Positions 27,101 through 36,536 of a stretch of 64,000 nucleotides of DNA are shown here, piece after piece. Positions within the stretch are counted from its first letter, which is position 1. Each line of letters starts with the position of its first letter. This DNA comes from Clostridiaceae bacterium BL-3. GTDB taxonomy: Bacteria > Bacillota > Clostridia > Clostridiales > Clostridiaceae. Below the pieces are notes generated by a model. The model ran no database searches and was not told the DNA's origin. It worked only from the letters and a program-made list of their open reading frames with translations. The stretch is from contig CADDXC010000001.1 of NCBI GenBank assembly GCA_902809985.1, positions 2,108,001 through 2,172,000 on the forward strand, given 5' to 3'. Both the position numbers and the translations under genes were made by a program.

Positions 27101-27973
27101 TCAAGAATTTATTATATTTTTAGCAAGTTTTTCACCTAAAAACATATAATTTTCTTCATTACCCGTTATGTCCTTTTTCACCAATTTACTTCCCATCTTA
27201 AATATTCCTATGATATTTATAAGATTACCCTCTATTTTGGCATAGGCACCTATTGTAGAATGGCAGTCTCCCTTCAATGTCCTCATAAAACTTCTTTCAG
27301 CTTCCACGCAGATTCTCGTACTCCTATCATTTAAATTCACAAAAAAATCTTTGTGCTGGCTGTTCTTTTTTATTTCCACCCCCAGAGCTCCCTGCCCAAT
27401 GGCAGGTATCAATTCTTCTATTGGAAAATAATCTGTTACTAATTTTTCAAGTTTTAATCTCTTAATACCTGCTGCAGCTACAACTATTCCCTGCAAATCC
27501 TGTTCTTTTATCTTTTTTATCCTGGTCTGTATATTGCCTCTTATAGCAACTATCTCCAAATCAGGTCTTAAAAGTTTTATCTGGGCAGCCCTTCTATTAC
27601 TGCTTGTACCAATTTTTGAGCCTTCGGGCAGTTCTTCAAAATGTACATTACCTGCCGAAATAAAAGCATCTCTTACATCTTTTCTTTCTAGTACAGCCGC
27701 TATTTCAAACTCACCGGGAATGTCGAAGGGAACATCCTTCATGCTGTGAACTGCTGCATCCGCCTTGCCCTTCAAAAGTGCCAGCTCAATTTCTTTTAGA
27801 AACAGCCCCTTTCCTCCTATTTTATTTAAAGCTATGTCAAGTCTTTTATCTCCAGTAGTTTCTACAAGTATTTTTTGACATTCAGCATTAAAATTTCTTT
27901 TCAATATACCCATGACTATTTCAGTCTGAAGTTGAGCCAGTTTGCTCTTTCGAGTTGCAATCTTAAACTCCAA
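27101..27973 (-). CDS. hemC: Porphobilinogen deaminase (hydroxymethylbilane synthase)
   Basis: HemC joins four porphobilinogens into hydroxymethylbilane. The 290-residue protein has IATRKSKLAQLQTEIV, AVHSMKDVPFD, RKDVRDAFIS, GTSSNRRAAQIK, VAIRGNIQTRI and the dipyrromethane-cofactor Cys in LKGDCHSTIGAYA. The start is TTG 27973 behind GGGGGTGATATCAT. It lies 12 bases before cobA-hemD. Confidence 0.96.
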   Translation of the reverse strand: MEFKIATRKSKLAQLQTEIVMGILKRNFNAECQKILVETTGDKRLDIALNKIGGKGLFLKEIELALLKGKADAAVHSMKDVPFDIPGEFEIAAVLERKDVRDAFISAGNVHFEELPEGSKIGTSSNRRAAQIKLLRPDLEIVAIRGNIQTRIKKIKEQDLQGIVVAAAGIKRLKLEKLVTDYFPIEELIPAIGQGALGVEIKKNSQHKDFFVNLNDRSTRICVEAERSFMRTLKGDCHSTIGAYAKIEGNLINIIGIFKMGSKLVKKDITGNEENYMFLGEKLAKNIINS

Positions 27974-28006
27974 ATGATATCACCCCCTACAAAAACGAAT
28001 CATCAT

Positions 28007-28639
28007 TTACCCAAAAAACATCTTCATTATCATAGAAGATTTCCCTTTTCTGTAGAAAAAGTAAAAATCCTCCGTACACACAAATCTCATGACTTTTTCT
28101 CTATATTCCATATTTCCCATATTGTTTCTCACTTTAGAGGTAAACTTCACAAAATCATCATAGTCCTTCAAATATTTTACTACCTCATCTGCAATAAACC
28201 TCGAAGTCATAGGAGACACACCTACTCCCATAGTATTAATTCCCAGGGAAATATTTTCAGTATTCCTCTGACATGGGATAATACAGCTGCCATTTTCAGG
28301 TTCTGAGGCATCTAAATAAATTTTACACAACTCCCTGCAATGCCTTCCTATAACCTCATTTAATTCTCTATCACTGGTGGCAATGACCACAATGTGTTTA
28401 TCCTCTATATATTTTTTTTGATATAAACCCGGAATTATATTGACATTCAAATTATCTTTCATATGATAAAATTCCTGGATAAACTCCGGTGAAAGCACGT
28501 ATACCCTGCATCCTTTCAGCGCAAAAGTCCTTGACTTTATATAAGCTGCTCTTCCTCCGCCTATTACTATAACTTTTATTTCCGACGGCAGTAGAGCAAT
28601 GAGCATATTTGAATTATTCTTCAACAGGTTTTTATTCAC
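28007..28639 (-). CDS. Precorrin-2 dehydrogenase (CysG N-terminal / Met8-like)
   Basis: This 210-residue protein oxidises precorrin-2 to sirohydrochlorin with NAD+, supplying the substrate of CbiK (and of siroheme). VIVIGGGRAAYIKSRTF is the Rossmann motif, VVIATSDRELNEVIGRHC and VYLDASEPENGSCIIPCQR-like sequence follow, and GVSPMTSRFIADEVVKYL ends the dimerisation part. It appears to lack a C-terminal methylase, which is provided by CobA-HemD. GTG 28639 has GGAGGAG ahead. Confidence 0.92.
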   Translation of the reverse strand: MNKNLLKNNSNMLIALLPSEIKVIVIGGGRAAYIKSRTFALKGCRVYVLSPEFIQEFYHMKDNLNVNIIPGLYQKKYIEDKHIVVIATSDRELNEVIGRHCRELCKIYLDASEPENGSCIIPCQRNTENISLGINTMGVGVSPMTSRFIADEVVKYLKDYDDFVKFTSKVRNNMGNMEYREKVMRFVCTEDFYFFYRKGKSSMIMKMFFG

Positions 28640-28659
28640 TTCTCTATCTTCTCCTCCAG

Positions 28660-29751
28660 CTAAATCTTTTTCAGCAGGTTTATCAGCTTTTGATTTTTAG
28701 CTCTATCCTTTATTGCCAGTCTTATAAATCTGCAGTCCAGACCTTTAAAATTGCTGCATTTTCTTATGAGTATACCCTTCTCCAGACATCTTTTATAAAG
28801 TTCTTCACAGTTCACACCCTGTATTCTGCAAAGTATAAAATTACTGAATGTATCATATACTTTTTCTATTATGTGAATTTTACTCAAATTGTCCATCATA
28901 AATTTTCTTTCATTTTCAATCCATTCAAGAGAGCTGTCCATATAAGATTTATCCCTCAATACGTATTTACCTGCCGTCTCTGCAAAACAATTTATATTCC
29001 AGGGATTTTGTTTAGCTCTTATTTTATCCATCAATTTCCTGTCTCTACAGAGCCCATAACCCATTCTTATTCCAGGTAGTGCAAAAAATTTTGTAAGCGC
29101 CCTCACGACAAAAATACATCTGTTCTGTTCCATTTCCTCTAAAAAACTACAGTTCCTTTTACCTGTAAACTCCACAAATGCTTCGTCTATAATTATTGTC
29201 CTGTGGTTTTCACTGCAGAAATTTACAATTTCATGAAATCTGCTCTTATCTATTATCACACCATTGGGATTATTGGGATTTCCCAAGATCAGAGCCTCCG
29301 CATCTTTAATCTTTGATTTAATATCCTGATAATCATAATCCATATTCTCTGTCAAATTGGAATAGCTTATACTGCACTTCCATTTCAGTGCGTCTTTCTC
29401 ATACTCTATAAAAGAAGGCACTACTATACATATACTTTTAAAGCAGCTTATGGCCAGATCTATTATTTCAGCAGCCCCATTTCCCAAGACTATATCTCTA
29501 TCATCAATGACATTTTCTCCATCATATCTAGAATTTCCAAAATAATTCTTTGAAAATTTCAAATACCTCTTTATATTACACTTTAATTTTCTGTACTCAG
29601 CATCTGGATATTTTTCCACACTTTCCAGTGCTTCACCTATATTTTTTCTAAAACTGTCCGGTACGCCTAAAGGATTTATATTTGAGCTGAAATCCAAAAG
29701 CTCCTTTCCCTTCAAAAGTCCTTCTGTATATATATCTCCACCATGTTCCAT
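28660..29751 (-). CDS. cobD: L-threonine-O-3-phosphate decarboxylase
   Basis: This 363-residue PLP enzyme of the histidinol-phosphate aminotransferase-like fold decarboxylates threonine phosphate (from PduX) to aminopropanol phosphate for CbiB. HGGDIY and LLDFSSNINPLGVP at the N-terminus are CobD-specific; LGNPNNPNG, IIIDEAFVEF and RALTKFFALPGIRMGYG with the PLP Lys are seen. ATG 29751 is favoured (AGGAT about eight bases ahead); TTG 29772 also fits. Co-occurrence with pduX and cbiB supports the assignment over HisC. Confidence 0.92.
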   Translation of the reverse strand: MEHGGDIYTEGLLKGKELLDFSSNINPLGVPDSFRKNIGEALESVEKYPDAEYRKLKCNIKRYLKFSKNYFGNSRYDGENVIDDRDIVLGNGAAEIIDLAISCFKSICIVVPSFIEYEKDALKWKCSISYSNLTENMDYDYQDIKSKIKDAEALILGNPNNPNGVIIDKSRFHEIVNFCSENHRTIIIDEAFVEFTGKRNCSFLEEMEQNRCIFVVRALTKFFALPGIRMGYGLCRDRKLMDKIRAKQNPWNINCFAETAGKYVLRDKSYMDSSLEWIENERKFMMDNLSKIHIIEKVYDTFSNFILCRIQGVNCEELYKRCLEKGILIRKCSNFKGLDCRFIRLAIKDRAKNQKLINLLKKI

Positions 29752-29781
29752 ATAAACACATCCTAATCCCAATCTTGATCT

Positions 29782-30762
29782 TTAAATATAGCTCAAATTC
29801 AGCACAATCAGTATTATTCCAATTAAAATCACCATGAATATTTCTGTAAAATACATGAGATCTATACAATGCTTTATGTGTTCAAAATTCAATGTTGTAA
29901 GCTTATCTCCTATAGTAGGCTTATACACTATTTCACCAAAATAAACATTCGTACCGCCAAGCTGAACTCCCAGGGCACCTGCTGCTGCGGCTTCCGGATA
30001 AGCACAATTTGGACTCTTGTGATTTTTTCTATCCCTTATCATAATCTTTAAAGCTTTCATTGGGCTGCCATTTATCATAAAAGATGATATGCACATCAGC
30101 AATCCCGTAATTCTTGCAGGTATAAAGTTGAATAGATCATCTATCTTAGCGGGAAAAAATCCTATATACCTATACTTTTCATTCATATAACCAAGCATTG
30201 AATCCATAGTATTTATACCTTTATAGAGCATAGCAAAAGGTGCTCCCAGTACGGCTGCATATATAAGCGGGGCTATAACTCCATCGGAAGTGTTTTCTGC
30301 CACCGTTTCCACATCTGCCCTTATTATCTCCTCACTGTTTAAGTTAGATGTATCCCTACCCACTATATAGGAAAGCTTTAATCTTGCATCCTCAATATTC
30401 TCTTCCTTCAATGAATAATATACCTTTTTAGCTTCCACAGCTAGACATTTGGCGGAAATAGTTGTCCACATAATAAATACATTTACTATATGATATAAAA
30501 CCATATGCTTTCCAAGAAGCATAAGCACAGCAAATGGAACCAAAAAGCTTACAGCTCCCACTACTAAAACTATCAAACCCCCAAAAGCTTTTAAAGTACC
30601 ATTTTTCCTGCAAAATTTTCTTCCTCTTTTTTCTAAATAGGATATAAGTTTCCCTATATATATAACGGGATGCGGAAACCAATGTGGATCCCCAAATATC
30701 CAATCCACTATAACTGCTGCAAAAAGATCTATCATATTTATACTTATAAGGGAAATAGACAA
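29782..30762 (-). CDS. cbiB: Adenosylcobinamide-phosphate synthase
   Basis: CbiB is an integral membrane amide-bond synthase joining the aminopropanol phosphate linker to adenosylcobyric acid. The 326-residue protein has DWIFGDPHWFPHPVIYIG at the start, about four to five membrane segments, AENTSDGVIAPLIYAAVLGAP and PNCAYPEAAAAGALGVQLGG, all highly conserved in the family. The start is TTG behind GGGGGG. Confidence 0.95.
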   Translation of the reverse strand: MSISLISINMIDLFAAVIVDWIFGDPHWFPHPVIYIGKLISYLEKRGRKFCRKNGTLKAFGGLIVLVVGAVSFLVPFAVLMLLGKHMVLYHIVNVFIMWTTISAKCLAVEAKKVYYSLKEENIEDARLKLSYIVGRDTSNLNSEEIIRADVETVAENTSDGVIAPLIYAAVLGAPFAMLYKGINTMDSMLGYMNEKYRYIGFFPAKIDDLFNFIPARITGLLMCISSFMINGSPMKALKIMIRDRKNHKSPNCAYPEAAAAGALGVQLGGTNVYFGEIVYKPTIGDKLTTLNFEHIKHCIDLMYFTEIFMVILIGIILIVLNLSYI

Positions 30763-30816
30763 ATCAATCCCCCCATTCTAATATTACTGTAAGTAACTGT
30801 ACAAGCTTTGTATCCA

Positions 30817-32334
30817 TTATCTATTTACACTCATAATGGCATATATCTTATCTATGTCAAGATTTTTTCTCACTATACCAGCAAGTTTTTCTATCTCGCC
30901 TTCCCTAAGATCTTCATATACTTTGGACTTTTTATAACTCAAGCCTTTATTTTGTCTTATTTTATTTAAAATATATTCTCTGAAATCAATGGCATCAAAA
31001 ACGCCGTGTATATAAGTTCCAAATACATTTTGTCTTGTGTTTACAGCTCCATCTTCTATATTGACTTTTTCTCCATTTTTCTCCGTAAATCTAAACAGCG
31101 GCTTTGCATTTTCACCATATTTGCATATGCCCATATGAATTTCATATCCATAGACATCCAATTTTCTTCTTTCTAAGGATCCATTTCCTTTTATAAAAGG
31201 GAAATCAATATTGCTTATGGCCTTTATCCTTGTGGTTACTTTTTCTTTTTCAAATACAGTTTCTATATCCAGAAGATCCATTCCCTCTACTTCTCCCATA
31301 TCAGTTTCTGTTTTATATGGATCGCTTATGGTCTTTCCAAGTATTTGATAGCCTCCACAAACCCCTATTACAATTCCGCTTTCACTGTATTTTTTAATAC
31401 AGGCTTCAAGTCCACACTTTCTAATTTTTATCAAATCTTCTATAGTATTTTTGCTGCCCGGAATTATAAGTAAATCAGGGTTCCCAAATTCTTCTACAGA
31501 AGTTATGAATCTCACTGAAACATCCTCTTCACTTTTCAGTGCATCCAAATCTGTGAAATTAGAAATATGGGGCAATTTTATTACAGCTATATCTATAGGT
31601 GCTGTAACCTTCCTGTTAAATTCCACAGCTCCATCTTCATCTTCCAGTGCCAGATTAAAATATGGTATAACTCCTATGCAGGGAACTTTAATAATATCTT
31701 CCAACATATTAAGACCGGGTTTTAGTATATCTATATCCCCTCTAAATTTATTTATTATTGTACCTTTAACTCTTTTCTTTTCCTCTTCATCAAAAAGCAG
31801 CATAGTCCCTGCAAGAGAGGCAAATACTCCTCCTTTGTCTATATCACCGGCTAAAATCACCGGTGCATCCACTATCTCAGCCATGCCCATATTCACGATA
31901 TCTCTATCTCTTAAGTTTATTTCTGCAGGACTTCCTGCGCCCTCCATCACTATTATTTCAAAACTTTCTTCCATTTTTTTAAAATGATCTCTAAGCATGT
32001 CCCTAAATTCCAGCTTCATGTTGTGATATTCCATGGCAGTGCTGTTACCATATACCCTGCCATTTACTATTATCTGACATTTTTTATCCGAAGTTGGTTT
32101 CAACAATATTGGATTCATATAAGCCTCAGGCTGCAGTCCTGCAGCATAAGCCTGAAGCACCTGGGCACGCCCCATCTCTTTGCCATCCAGAGTTATATAG
32201 GAATTTAACGACATATTTTGAGATTTGAATGGACATACTGAATATCCATCCTGTTTAAATATCCTACAAAGAGCAGAGACAATTATACTTTTACCCACAG
32301 AAGAACCCGTTCCCTGGATCATAATTTTCGCCAT
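30817..32334 (-). CDS. cbiP: Adenosylcobyric acid synthase
   Basis: CbiP/CobQ amidates the b, d, e and g carboxylates. The roughly 505-residue protein has [57 protein letters not shown], and a C-terminal amidotransferase domain with Cys in [10 protein letters not shown] and His in YGYEIHMG. It is the first gene after the cobalamin riboswitch and so the head of the operon. GAGGAG precedes the ATG pair at 32334/32337. Confidence 0.95.
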   Translation of the reverse strand: MAKIMIQGTGSSVGKSIIVSALCRIFKQDGYSVCPFKSQNMSLNSYITLDGKEMGRAQVLQAYAAGLQPEAYMNPILLKPTSDKKCQIIVNGRVYGNSTAMEYHNMKLEFRDMLRDHFKKMEESFEIIVMEGAGSPAEINLRDRDIVNMGMAEIVDAPVILAGDIDKGGVFASLAGTMLLFDEEEKKRVKGTIINKFRGDIDILKPGLNMLEDIIKVPCIGVIPYFNLALEDEDGAVEFNRKVTAPIDIAVIKLPHISNFTDLDALKSEEDVSVRFITSVEEFGNPDLLIIPGSKNTIEDLIKIRKCGLEACIKKYSESGIVIGVCGGYQILGKTISDPYKTETDMGEVEGMDLLDIETVFEKEKVTTRIKAISNIDFPFIKGNGSLERRKLDVYGYEIHMGICKYGENAKPLFRFTEKNGEKVNIEDGAVNTRQNVFGTYIHGVFDAIDFREYILNKIRQNKGLSYKKSKVYEDLREGEIEKLAGIVRKNLDIDKIYAIMSVNR

Positions 32335-32402
32335 CATAACCACTCCTCTAAACCTGTTAAATAAAATAAAAATTTATTTTTATTAAAATATATATTTAAA
32401 TA

Positions 32403-32440
32403 AAAAGCGATGAGTTCTAGAGCTCATCGCTTTTAACATA
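32403..32440 (-). terminator. Riboswitch-associated intrinsic terminator
   Basis: The minus strand reads AAAAGCGATGAG-CTCTAGAA-CTCATCGCTTTTTATTTA: a 12 bp stem and U-run between the cobalamin aptamer and cbiP. It is placed to be the expression-platform terminator. Confidence 0.85.
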
Positions 32441-32474
32441 AAAATTCAGCTTACACTGAAAGATTAAACATACT

Positions 32475-32665
32475 AAAAGTTCTTTCCCTCCGAAAGCAAA
32501 AACAACTACTAGGCAGGTCTCCTGGCTTATGATCCATATTTATTTTGAGCTCTTACTTTTAAAGTTAAAAGTCAAAATTCATAATCAAATACAGTAGCGG
32601 GGGCTGTTACGGATTCTAACCGCATTCCCTTTTCACCTATATATAAGGCACCTAGAATCTATTTT
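32475..32665 (-). promoter_or_regulatory. Adenosylcobalamin riboswitch
   Basis: Read on the minus strand, the aptamer shows the conserved landmarks in order: GGTGCC near the 5' end, AGGTGAAAAGGGAATGCGGT, AATCCGTAACAGCCCCCGCTACTGT, and the B12 box AAGCCAGGAGACCTGCC. A terminator follows, so high coenzyme B12 should stop transcription of the cbiP-to-cobO operon. cbiO lies upstream of it and is not covered by it. Confidence 0.96.
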
Positions 32666-32712
32666 ATATTATAGTTTTAAGTTTATTATATTCCACTTTC
32701 CATGTCAACTGA

Positions 32713-33438
32713 TTACTTGATATTATATTTTATCAAAAAATCATTATCCTCAATTACCTTATTATAAACATCATCTCTTATTATATGATGATCTTCTGAA
32801 AATACCAGTACACGTTTAAAAAGCCCCTTTACATATTCAAAATCATGTGTAGAACATATTATGGTCTTTCCTGCCTTATTTAACTCTATAAACAAATTAT
32901 TTAAAAACTTTTTACCCTTCGGATCTATGCCACTCATAGGCTCGTCTAAAACCAGCACTTCCGGGTTAAGAGCAAGTACAGCAGCTATGGCCACCCTCTT
33001 TTTTTCCCCTCCACTTATGTTATATGGCTCTTTGTCTTGTAAATTTTTTACATTCAAGAGTTTTAAACAATCTTCCACTCTTCTTTCTACTTCAGCCTCG
33101 TCCATTCCCATTTGTCTTGGGCCAAAGGCCACTTCTTCATATACATTGGAACAGAAAAGCTGCGCATCAGAGTTTTGAAATACAAATCCCATTTTTTTGT
33201 GAAACTTTTTAGAAAAACTACTATCCTCCAATTTACTCCTAGATATCTGTATATTATTAAAATAGTAACTTCCACTCATAGGAAATATCATCCCATTCAA
33301 TAACTTTAAGAAAGTTGACTTTCCACTGCCATTGGCACCTATAAGTGCTATTGAATCTCCCTGTTCTATTTTAACATTTATACTCTTGAGCACCTCTTCA
33401 TCTTTATATTTAAAAGATACATCCTTAAATTCTATCAT
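32713..33438 (-). CDS. cbiO: ECF/cobalt transporter ATP-binding protein
   Basis: This 241-residue ABC ATPase of the energy-coupling-factor type has Walker A GANGSGKSTFLKLL, Q-loop VFQNSDAQLFCSNVYEEVAFGP (typical of CbiO/EcfA), signature NISGGEKKRVAIA, Walker B VLVLDEPMSGIDP and switch His in CSTHDFEYV. It overlaps cbiQ by four bases (ATGA). Cobalt is likely from the flanking B12 operon, but no cbiM/cbiN is present in the window, so another ECF substrate is possible. Confidence 0.88.
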   Translation of the reverse strand: MIEFKDVSFKYKDEEVLKSINVKIEQGDSIALIGANGSGKSTFLKLLNGMIFPMSGSYYFNNIQISRSKLEDSSFSKKFHKKMGFVFQNSDAQLFCSNVYEEVAFGPRQMGMDEAEVERRVEDCLKLLNVKNLQDKEPYNISGGEKKRVAIAAVLALNPEVLVLDEPMSGIDPKGKKFLNNLFIELNKAGKTIICSTHDFEYVKGLFKRVLVFSEDHHIIRDDVYNKVIEDNDFLIKYNIK

Positions 33439-34241
33439 CCTAACCTCATCCTAGCTATGTAAAAATACATGCCTATTATAAAAATATTTACTATTGAATA
33501 TAGGAAATCAACAAACTTAAACTTGAACTTCACATGAGATATATATTCTCCTGTAAATCCTCTACATTCCATGGCATAATACATTTCATCTCCCATTTCC
33601 TTGGACTTTAAAAACAAACCTCCCATGAGTTTTGAAATGGAAGAATATTTGTTGCTGTTCTTTCCAACCGATCTCAGTTTAAGAGAATAAAACATATCTA
33701 GAGCAAATTCTCCTAAAATGTAAATATATCTCAAGGTTATATCAAATACTAGGATAAAAATATCAGGCACAAAAAACTTTTTCAGTGCTTTTATTATATC
33801 ATGCCAACTGGTAGTATAGGATAGAGTATTTATGGAAATTATAGTTCCAACTACCTTTAGTATAAGCAAAATGCTGTTTTTTGTATTGCCCATAACCATG
33901 GAAGGCATGAGCATTACAGCAGTGAACAGCGGAACAGCTGTACTTAAAATCAGTATTCTCTTTATTTCTTTTATATTCAAAAGGCTTAATAACAACAGAA
34001 AATATACATCCATTAAAAATACATAGTGAAAACTTTTGGACAAAGATAAAAATATTATATTTAAAATAGTAAAAGACAATTTCACTATGGGATTTAAATT
34101 GTATAAGAGATTATTTTCATTTCTATTATTTCTTTTAATAAGAGATAATAGATGTAATATAGAAAAAATACTTTTGTCTATAAATTTATCTTTATCTTCT
34201 GGTGGAATATAATCATCTTTTTTTAAAAGCCAATCTTCCAT
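33435..34241 (-). CDS. cbiQ: ECF/cobalt transporter transmembrane protein
   Basis: This 268-residue membrane protein of the CbiQ/EcfT family has several hydrophobic helices and the two cytoplasmic coupling motifs of the type SLKLRSVGK and YYAMECRGFTGE (the A-R-G signatures that dock on the ATPases). The first 45 or so residues form a charged cytoplasmic extension before the membrane part, rather long for the family. It is co-transcribed with cbiO. The S-component is not nearby. Confidence 0.87.
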   Translation of the reverse strand: MEDWLLKKDDYIPPEDKDKFIDKSIFSILHLLSLIKRNNRNENNLLYNLNPIVKLSFTILNIIFLSLSKSFHYVFLMDVYFLLLLSLLNIKEIKRILILSTAVPLFTAVMLMPSMVMGNTKNSILLILKVVGTIISINTLSYTTSWHDIIKALKKFFVPDIFILVFDITLRYIYILGEFALDMFYSLKLRSVGKNSNKYSSISKLMGGLFLKSKEMGDEMYYAMECRGFTGEYISHVKFKFKFVDFLYSIVNIFIIGMYFYIARMRLG

Positions 34242-34336
34242 AAATTACACCTGCAATTTCAAATTATAATATGTCCATGTTAAAAATATATCATAATTGT
34301 GATTATATTTCAAACAAACTCCCAATTCAATTTTGA

Positions 34337-34894
34337 TTATATATTCTCCATTCCAAAAAAAGCATACCATGGACCCATGGCCACAGCAATTCCCCTAGCC
34401 TGCTCTTTTAAAAAAAATTTTTTTATCTCTTCTTTTTTCAGGGCAATTACTTCTATATCTTCTGCTGCTTCTAAATTCTGTTTTGGTTTCTTATTTTCCT
34501 CTAAATTCTCATCTATCTCAACTTTTACTACTCTTACTTTGTCCGTCAACAGTGCTGCATTGGAATACAGAGAAATCCCTACAGATTTTACATTTCCTGT
34601 ATACCCCGTTTCCTCTTTTAACTCTCTCAATGCATTTTCAGGTAAACTTCCACTTTCCACAAGTCCAGCCGGGAATCCAATAACATAATTATCTATAGTA
34701 GGTCTATACTGTTTTATAAGTATATATCTATTGGATGGAACCATTTTACTTATTATTACAACTGTGTTTGTAGTATTGGTTCTCTCTATACTTTCCCACT
34801 TCAGCTGTTCATGTTTCTTTCCCTCATAAGTTATTTCCTCCAATTTAATCCAGTTTCCACTGTAAAGCGTTTTATCCGATAATTTTCTCATCAT
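34337..34894 (-). CDS. Nudix hydrolase (ADP-ribose pyrophosphatase-like)
   Basis: This 185-residue Nudix protein has the catalytic helix ALRELKEETGYTG preceded by GFPAGLVESGS. Relative to the usual box the first Glu is displaced by about two residues, so the helix-loop is slightly non-canonical, but the RELxEE core is intact. The surrounding sequence (KQYRPTIDNYVIGFPAG) matches ADP-sugar pyrophosphatases. AGGAGG precedes the ATG, which overlaps the upstream regulator stop by four bases, so the two are translationally coupled. Confidence 0.87.
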   Translation of the reverse strand: MMRKLSDKTLYSGNWIKLEEITYEGKKHEQLKWESIERTNTTNTVVIISKMVPSNRYILIKQYRPTIDNYVIGFPAGLVESGSLPENALRELKEETGYTGNVKSVGISLYSNAALLTDKVRVVKVEIDENLEENKKPKQNLEAAEDIEVIALKKEEIKKFFLKEQARGIAVAMGPWYAFFGMENI

Positions 34895-36336
34895 ATACCT
34901 CCTAACTTTTTAGCTTCTTCTCCAATTATGCTAAAACCTTTTTTTATATCTTCTCTGCTCACCCTTGAAAAACCAAGTCTCAAAGTGTCCTGTCCCTTGT
35001 CATCTACATAAAATATATCTCCAGGAGTGAATATAACATTCCTCTCGCAGCATTTTTCTAAAAGCTGCCTGGAATTTATATCCTTTAGTTTTATAAAAAT
35101 ATGCATTCCTCCTTCACCAAGTATTTCCCTATTGGGTATATAATTCTTTGCACATTTCAATGCAAATTCATATTTCTCCCTGTATATTCTTCTAGCTTTT
35201 TTGATGTATTTATTAAAATCTCCACTTTGCAAATAGTCATAAAAAATTGCTTGATCCAGAGAAGAAGTATGTATATTTCTTGCCCGCTTGACACTCTCCA
35301 AATATCCCGTAAGTACCTTATCTGACAATATCCACCCTATCCTTATTCCTGGAAACAAGACTTTTGAAAAACTTCCTACGTATATGACACTGTTACCCTT
35401 CCCTGCAATAGCAGCTATCGGAAGCACATGGGCACCTGAATATCTCAATTCCTCATTAAAACCATCTTCAATTATAGGTATATTATAACCTTTAAGTATA
35501 TTATACAACTTTGCTCTATTTTCGGGAGACATTACAATGCCTGTAGGATTGTGATAAGAAGGTATAAAATAGGAAATTTTAAATTTTCCTTCCTTTAATT
35601 TTTCTTTTAACTCATTTAGATCTACACCTTCTTTACCAATTTGGACCCCTTTTATATTGAGTCCATGTAATTTCATAATCTTAATAGCCGTATTATGAGT
35701 GGGGTTTTCACACAATATATTATCTCCCCTGTTTGTAAGACAAGACAGCACCAGATCAAATCCCTCAGTAAAACCATTTGTTATAATTATATCTTTTCCA
35801 CTTGTATTAACACCTTTGTTCTCCATATACTTGAGAAGATATTCTATGAGAAACTTATAACCCTGAGCATATCCATAGTTCAGTATTTTTTTTCCTTCTA
35901 TGGACATGCGGTTTAAAAAGGATTTTTTAAATTCCTCTATATTAAAAAGATTTTCATCAGGAGCTATGCTTTTAAAAGATATCATTCCACTTTTCCATTT
36001 TGTTTCATGTTTGATTATATCTAATTTTTCCGACAGCCTTCCATATTCATTTATTTCATCTTCCCAATCTATATTCCATTTTCCCTGGGTATTTACCTTT
36101 ACGTCTGAAACAAAAGTGCCCTTTCCTCTTTTTATATAAACAAAGCCCTCATCCTGTAAAAATTCATAAGCATACATCACCGTATTTCTGCTTATATTTA
36201 ACATTGAAGCCATTTCTCTGGAAGAGGGAAGTTTTTCATCTGCCCTAAGTAATCCCTTCAATATCATACTTTTAATATAATCTTTTAATTGTATATATAC
36301 AAATTTATTATCCCTTATTTTCATATCAGAGAACAT
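34891..36336 (-). CDS. MocR-type regulator (GntR HTH fused to aminotransferase fold), DdlR-like
   Basis: This roughly 481-residue protein has a GntR winged helix at residues about 15-75 (KLPSSREMASMLNISRNTVMYAYEFLQDEGFVY) and an aminotransferase class I domain that binds PLP but usually acts as a sensor. FIPSYHNPTG, IIEDGFNEEL and VGSFSKVLFPGIRIGW (PLP Lys) are visible. It is divergent from ddl, 200 bases away. A MocR protein (DdlR) activates ddl in Brevibacillus, so control of the D-Ala-D-Ala ligase is a reasonable inference; PdxR-like control of vitamin B6 genes is less supported. ATG 36336 has GAGGTG nine bases ahead. Confidence 0.87.
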   Translation of the reverse strand: MFSDMKIRDNKFVYIQLKDYIKSMILKGLLRADEKLPSSREMASMLNISRNTVMYAYEFLQDEGFVYIKRGKGTFVSDVKVNTQGKWNIDWEDEINEYGRLSEKLDIIKHETKWKSGMISFKSIAPDENLFNIEEFKKSFLNRMSIEGKKILNYGYAQGYKFLIEYLLKYMENKGVNTSGKDIIITNGFTEGFDLVLSCLTNRGDNILCENPTHNTAIKIMKLHGLNIKGVQIGKEGVDLNELKEKLKEGKFKISYFIPSYHNPTGIVMSPENRAKLYNILKGYNIPIIEDGFNEELRYSGAHVLPIAAIAGKGNSVIYVGSFSKVLFPGIRIGWILSDKVLTGYLESVKRARNIHTSSLDQAIFYDYLQSGDFNKYIKKARRIYREKYEFALKCAKNYIPNREILGEGGMHIFIKLKDINSRQLLEKCCERNVIFTPGDIFYVDDKGQDTLRLGFSRVSREDIKKGFSIIGEEAKKLGGI

Positions 36337-36407
36337 AATAGATTTCACCTCACCTATATATATTTTACACAATTGTGCATATAAATAAAGGGTAGTGTCC
36401 TATATGA

Positions 36408-36442
36408 AACCACAGCTTAAGCAAAATAGACCAAATGTGGTT
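36408..36442. promoter_or_regulatory. Candidate operator between the MocR gene and ddl
   Basis: AACCACA (36408-36414) and TGTGGTT (36436-36442) form an inverted repeat with 21 bases between, in the divergent promoter region. The half-site spacing (about 29 bases centre to centre) is plausible for a dimeric MocR protein. No binding data support it. Confidence 0.4.
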
Positions 36443-36536
36443 CTTTATTTTACAAGGTAAATGTATAAAATAATTATTGAGAACAATAATATCAAAATTC
36501 AATAGTAGGTAAAATAATAAATGTGGAGGAATTGAT

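Noticed and set aside
12808..32334. Aerobic (cob) corrin pathway
   Set aside because: CbiK, CbiD, CbiG and a separate CbiE/CbiT mark the oxygen-independent route; no CobG or CobNST chelatase is seen.
32713..34241. cbiQO as part of the riboswitch-controlled operon
   Set aside because: Both genes lie upstream of the riboswitch on the same strand, so the aptamer cannot control them.
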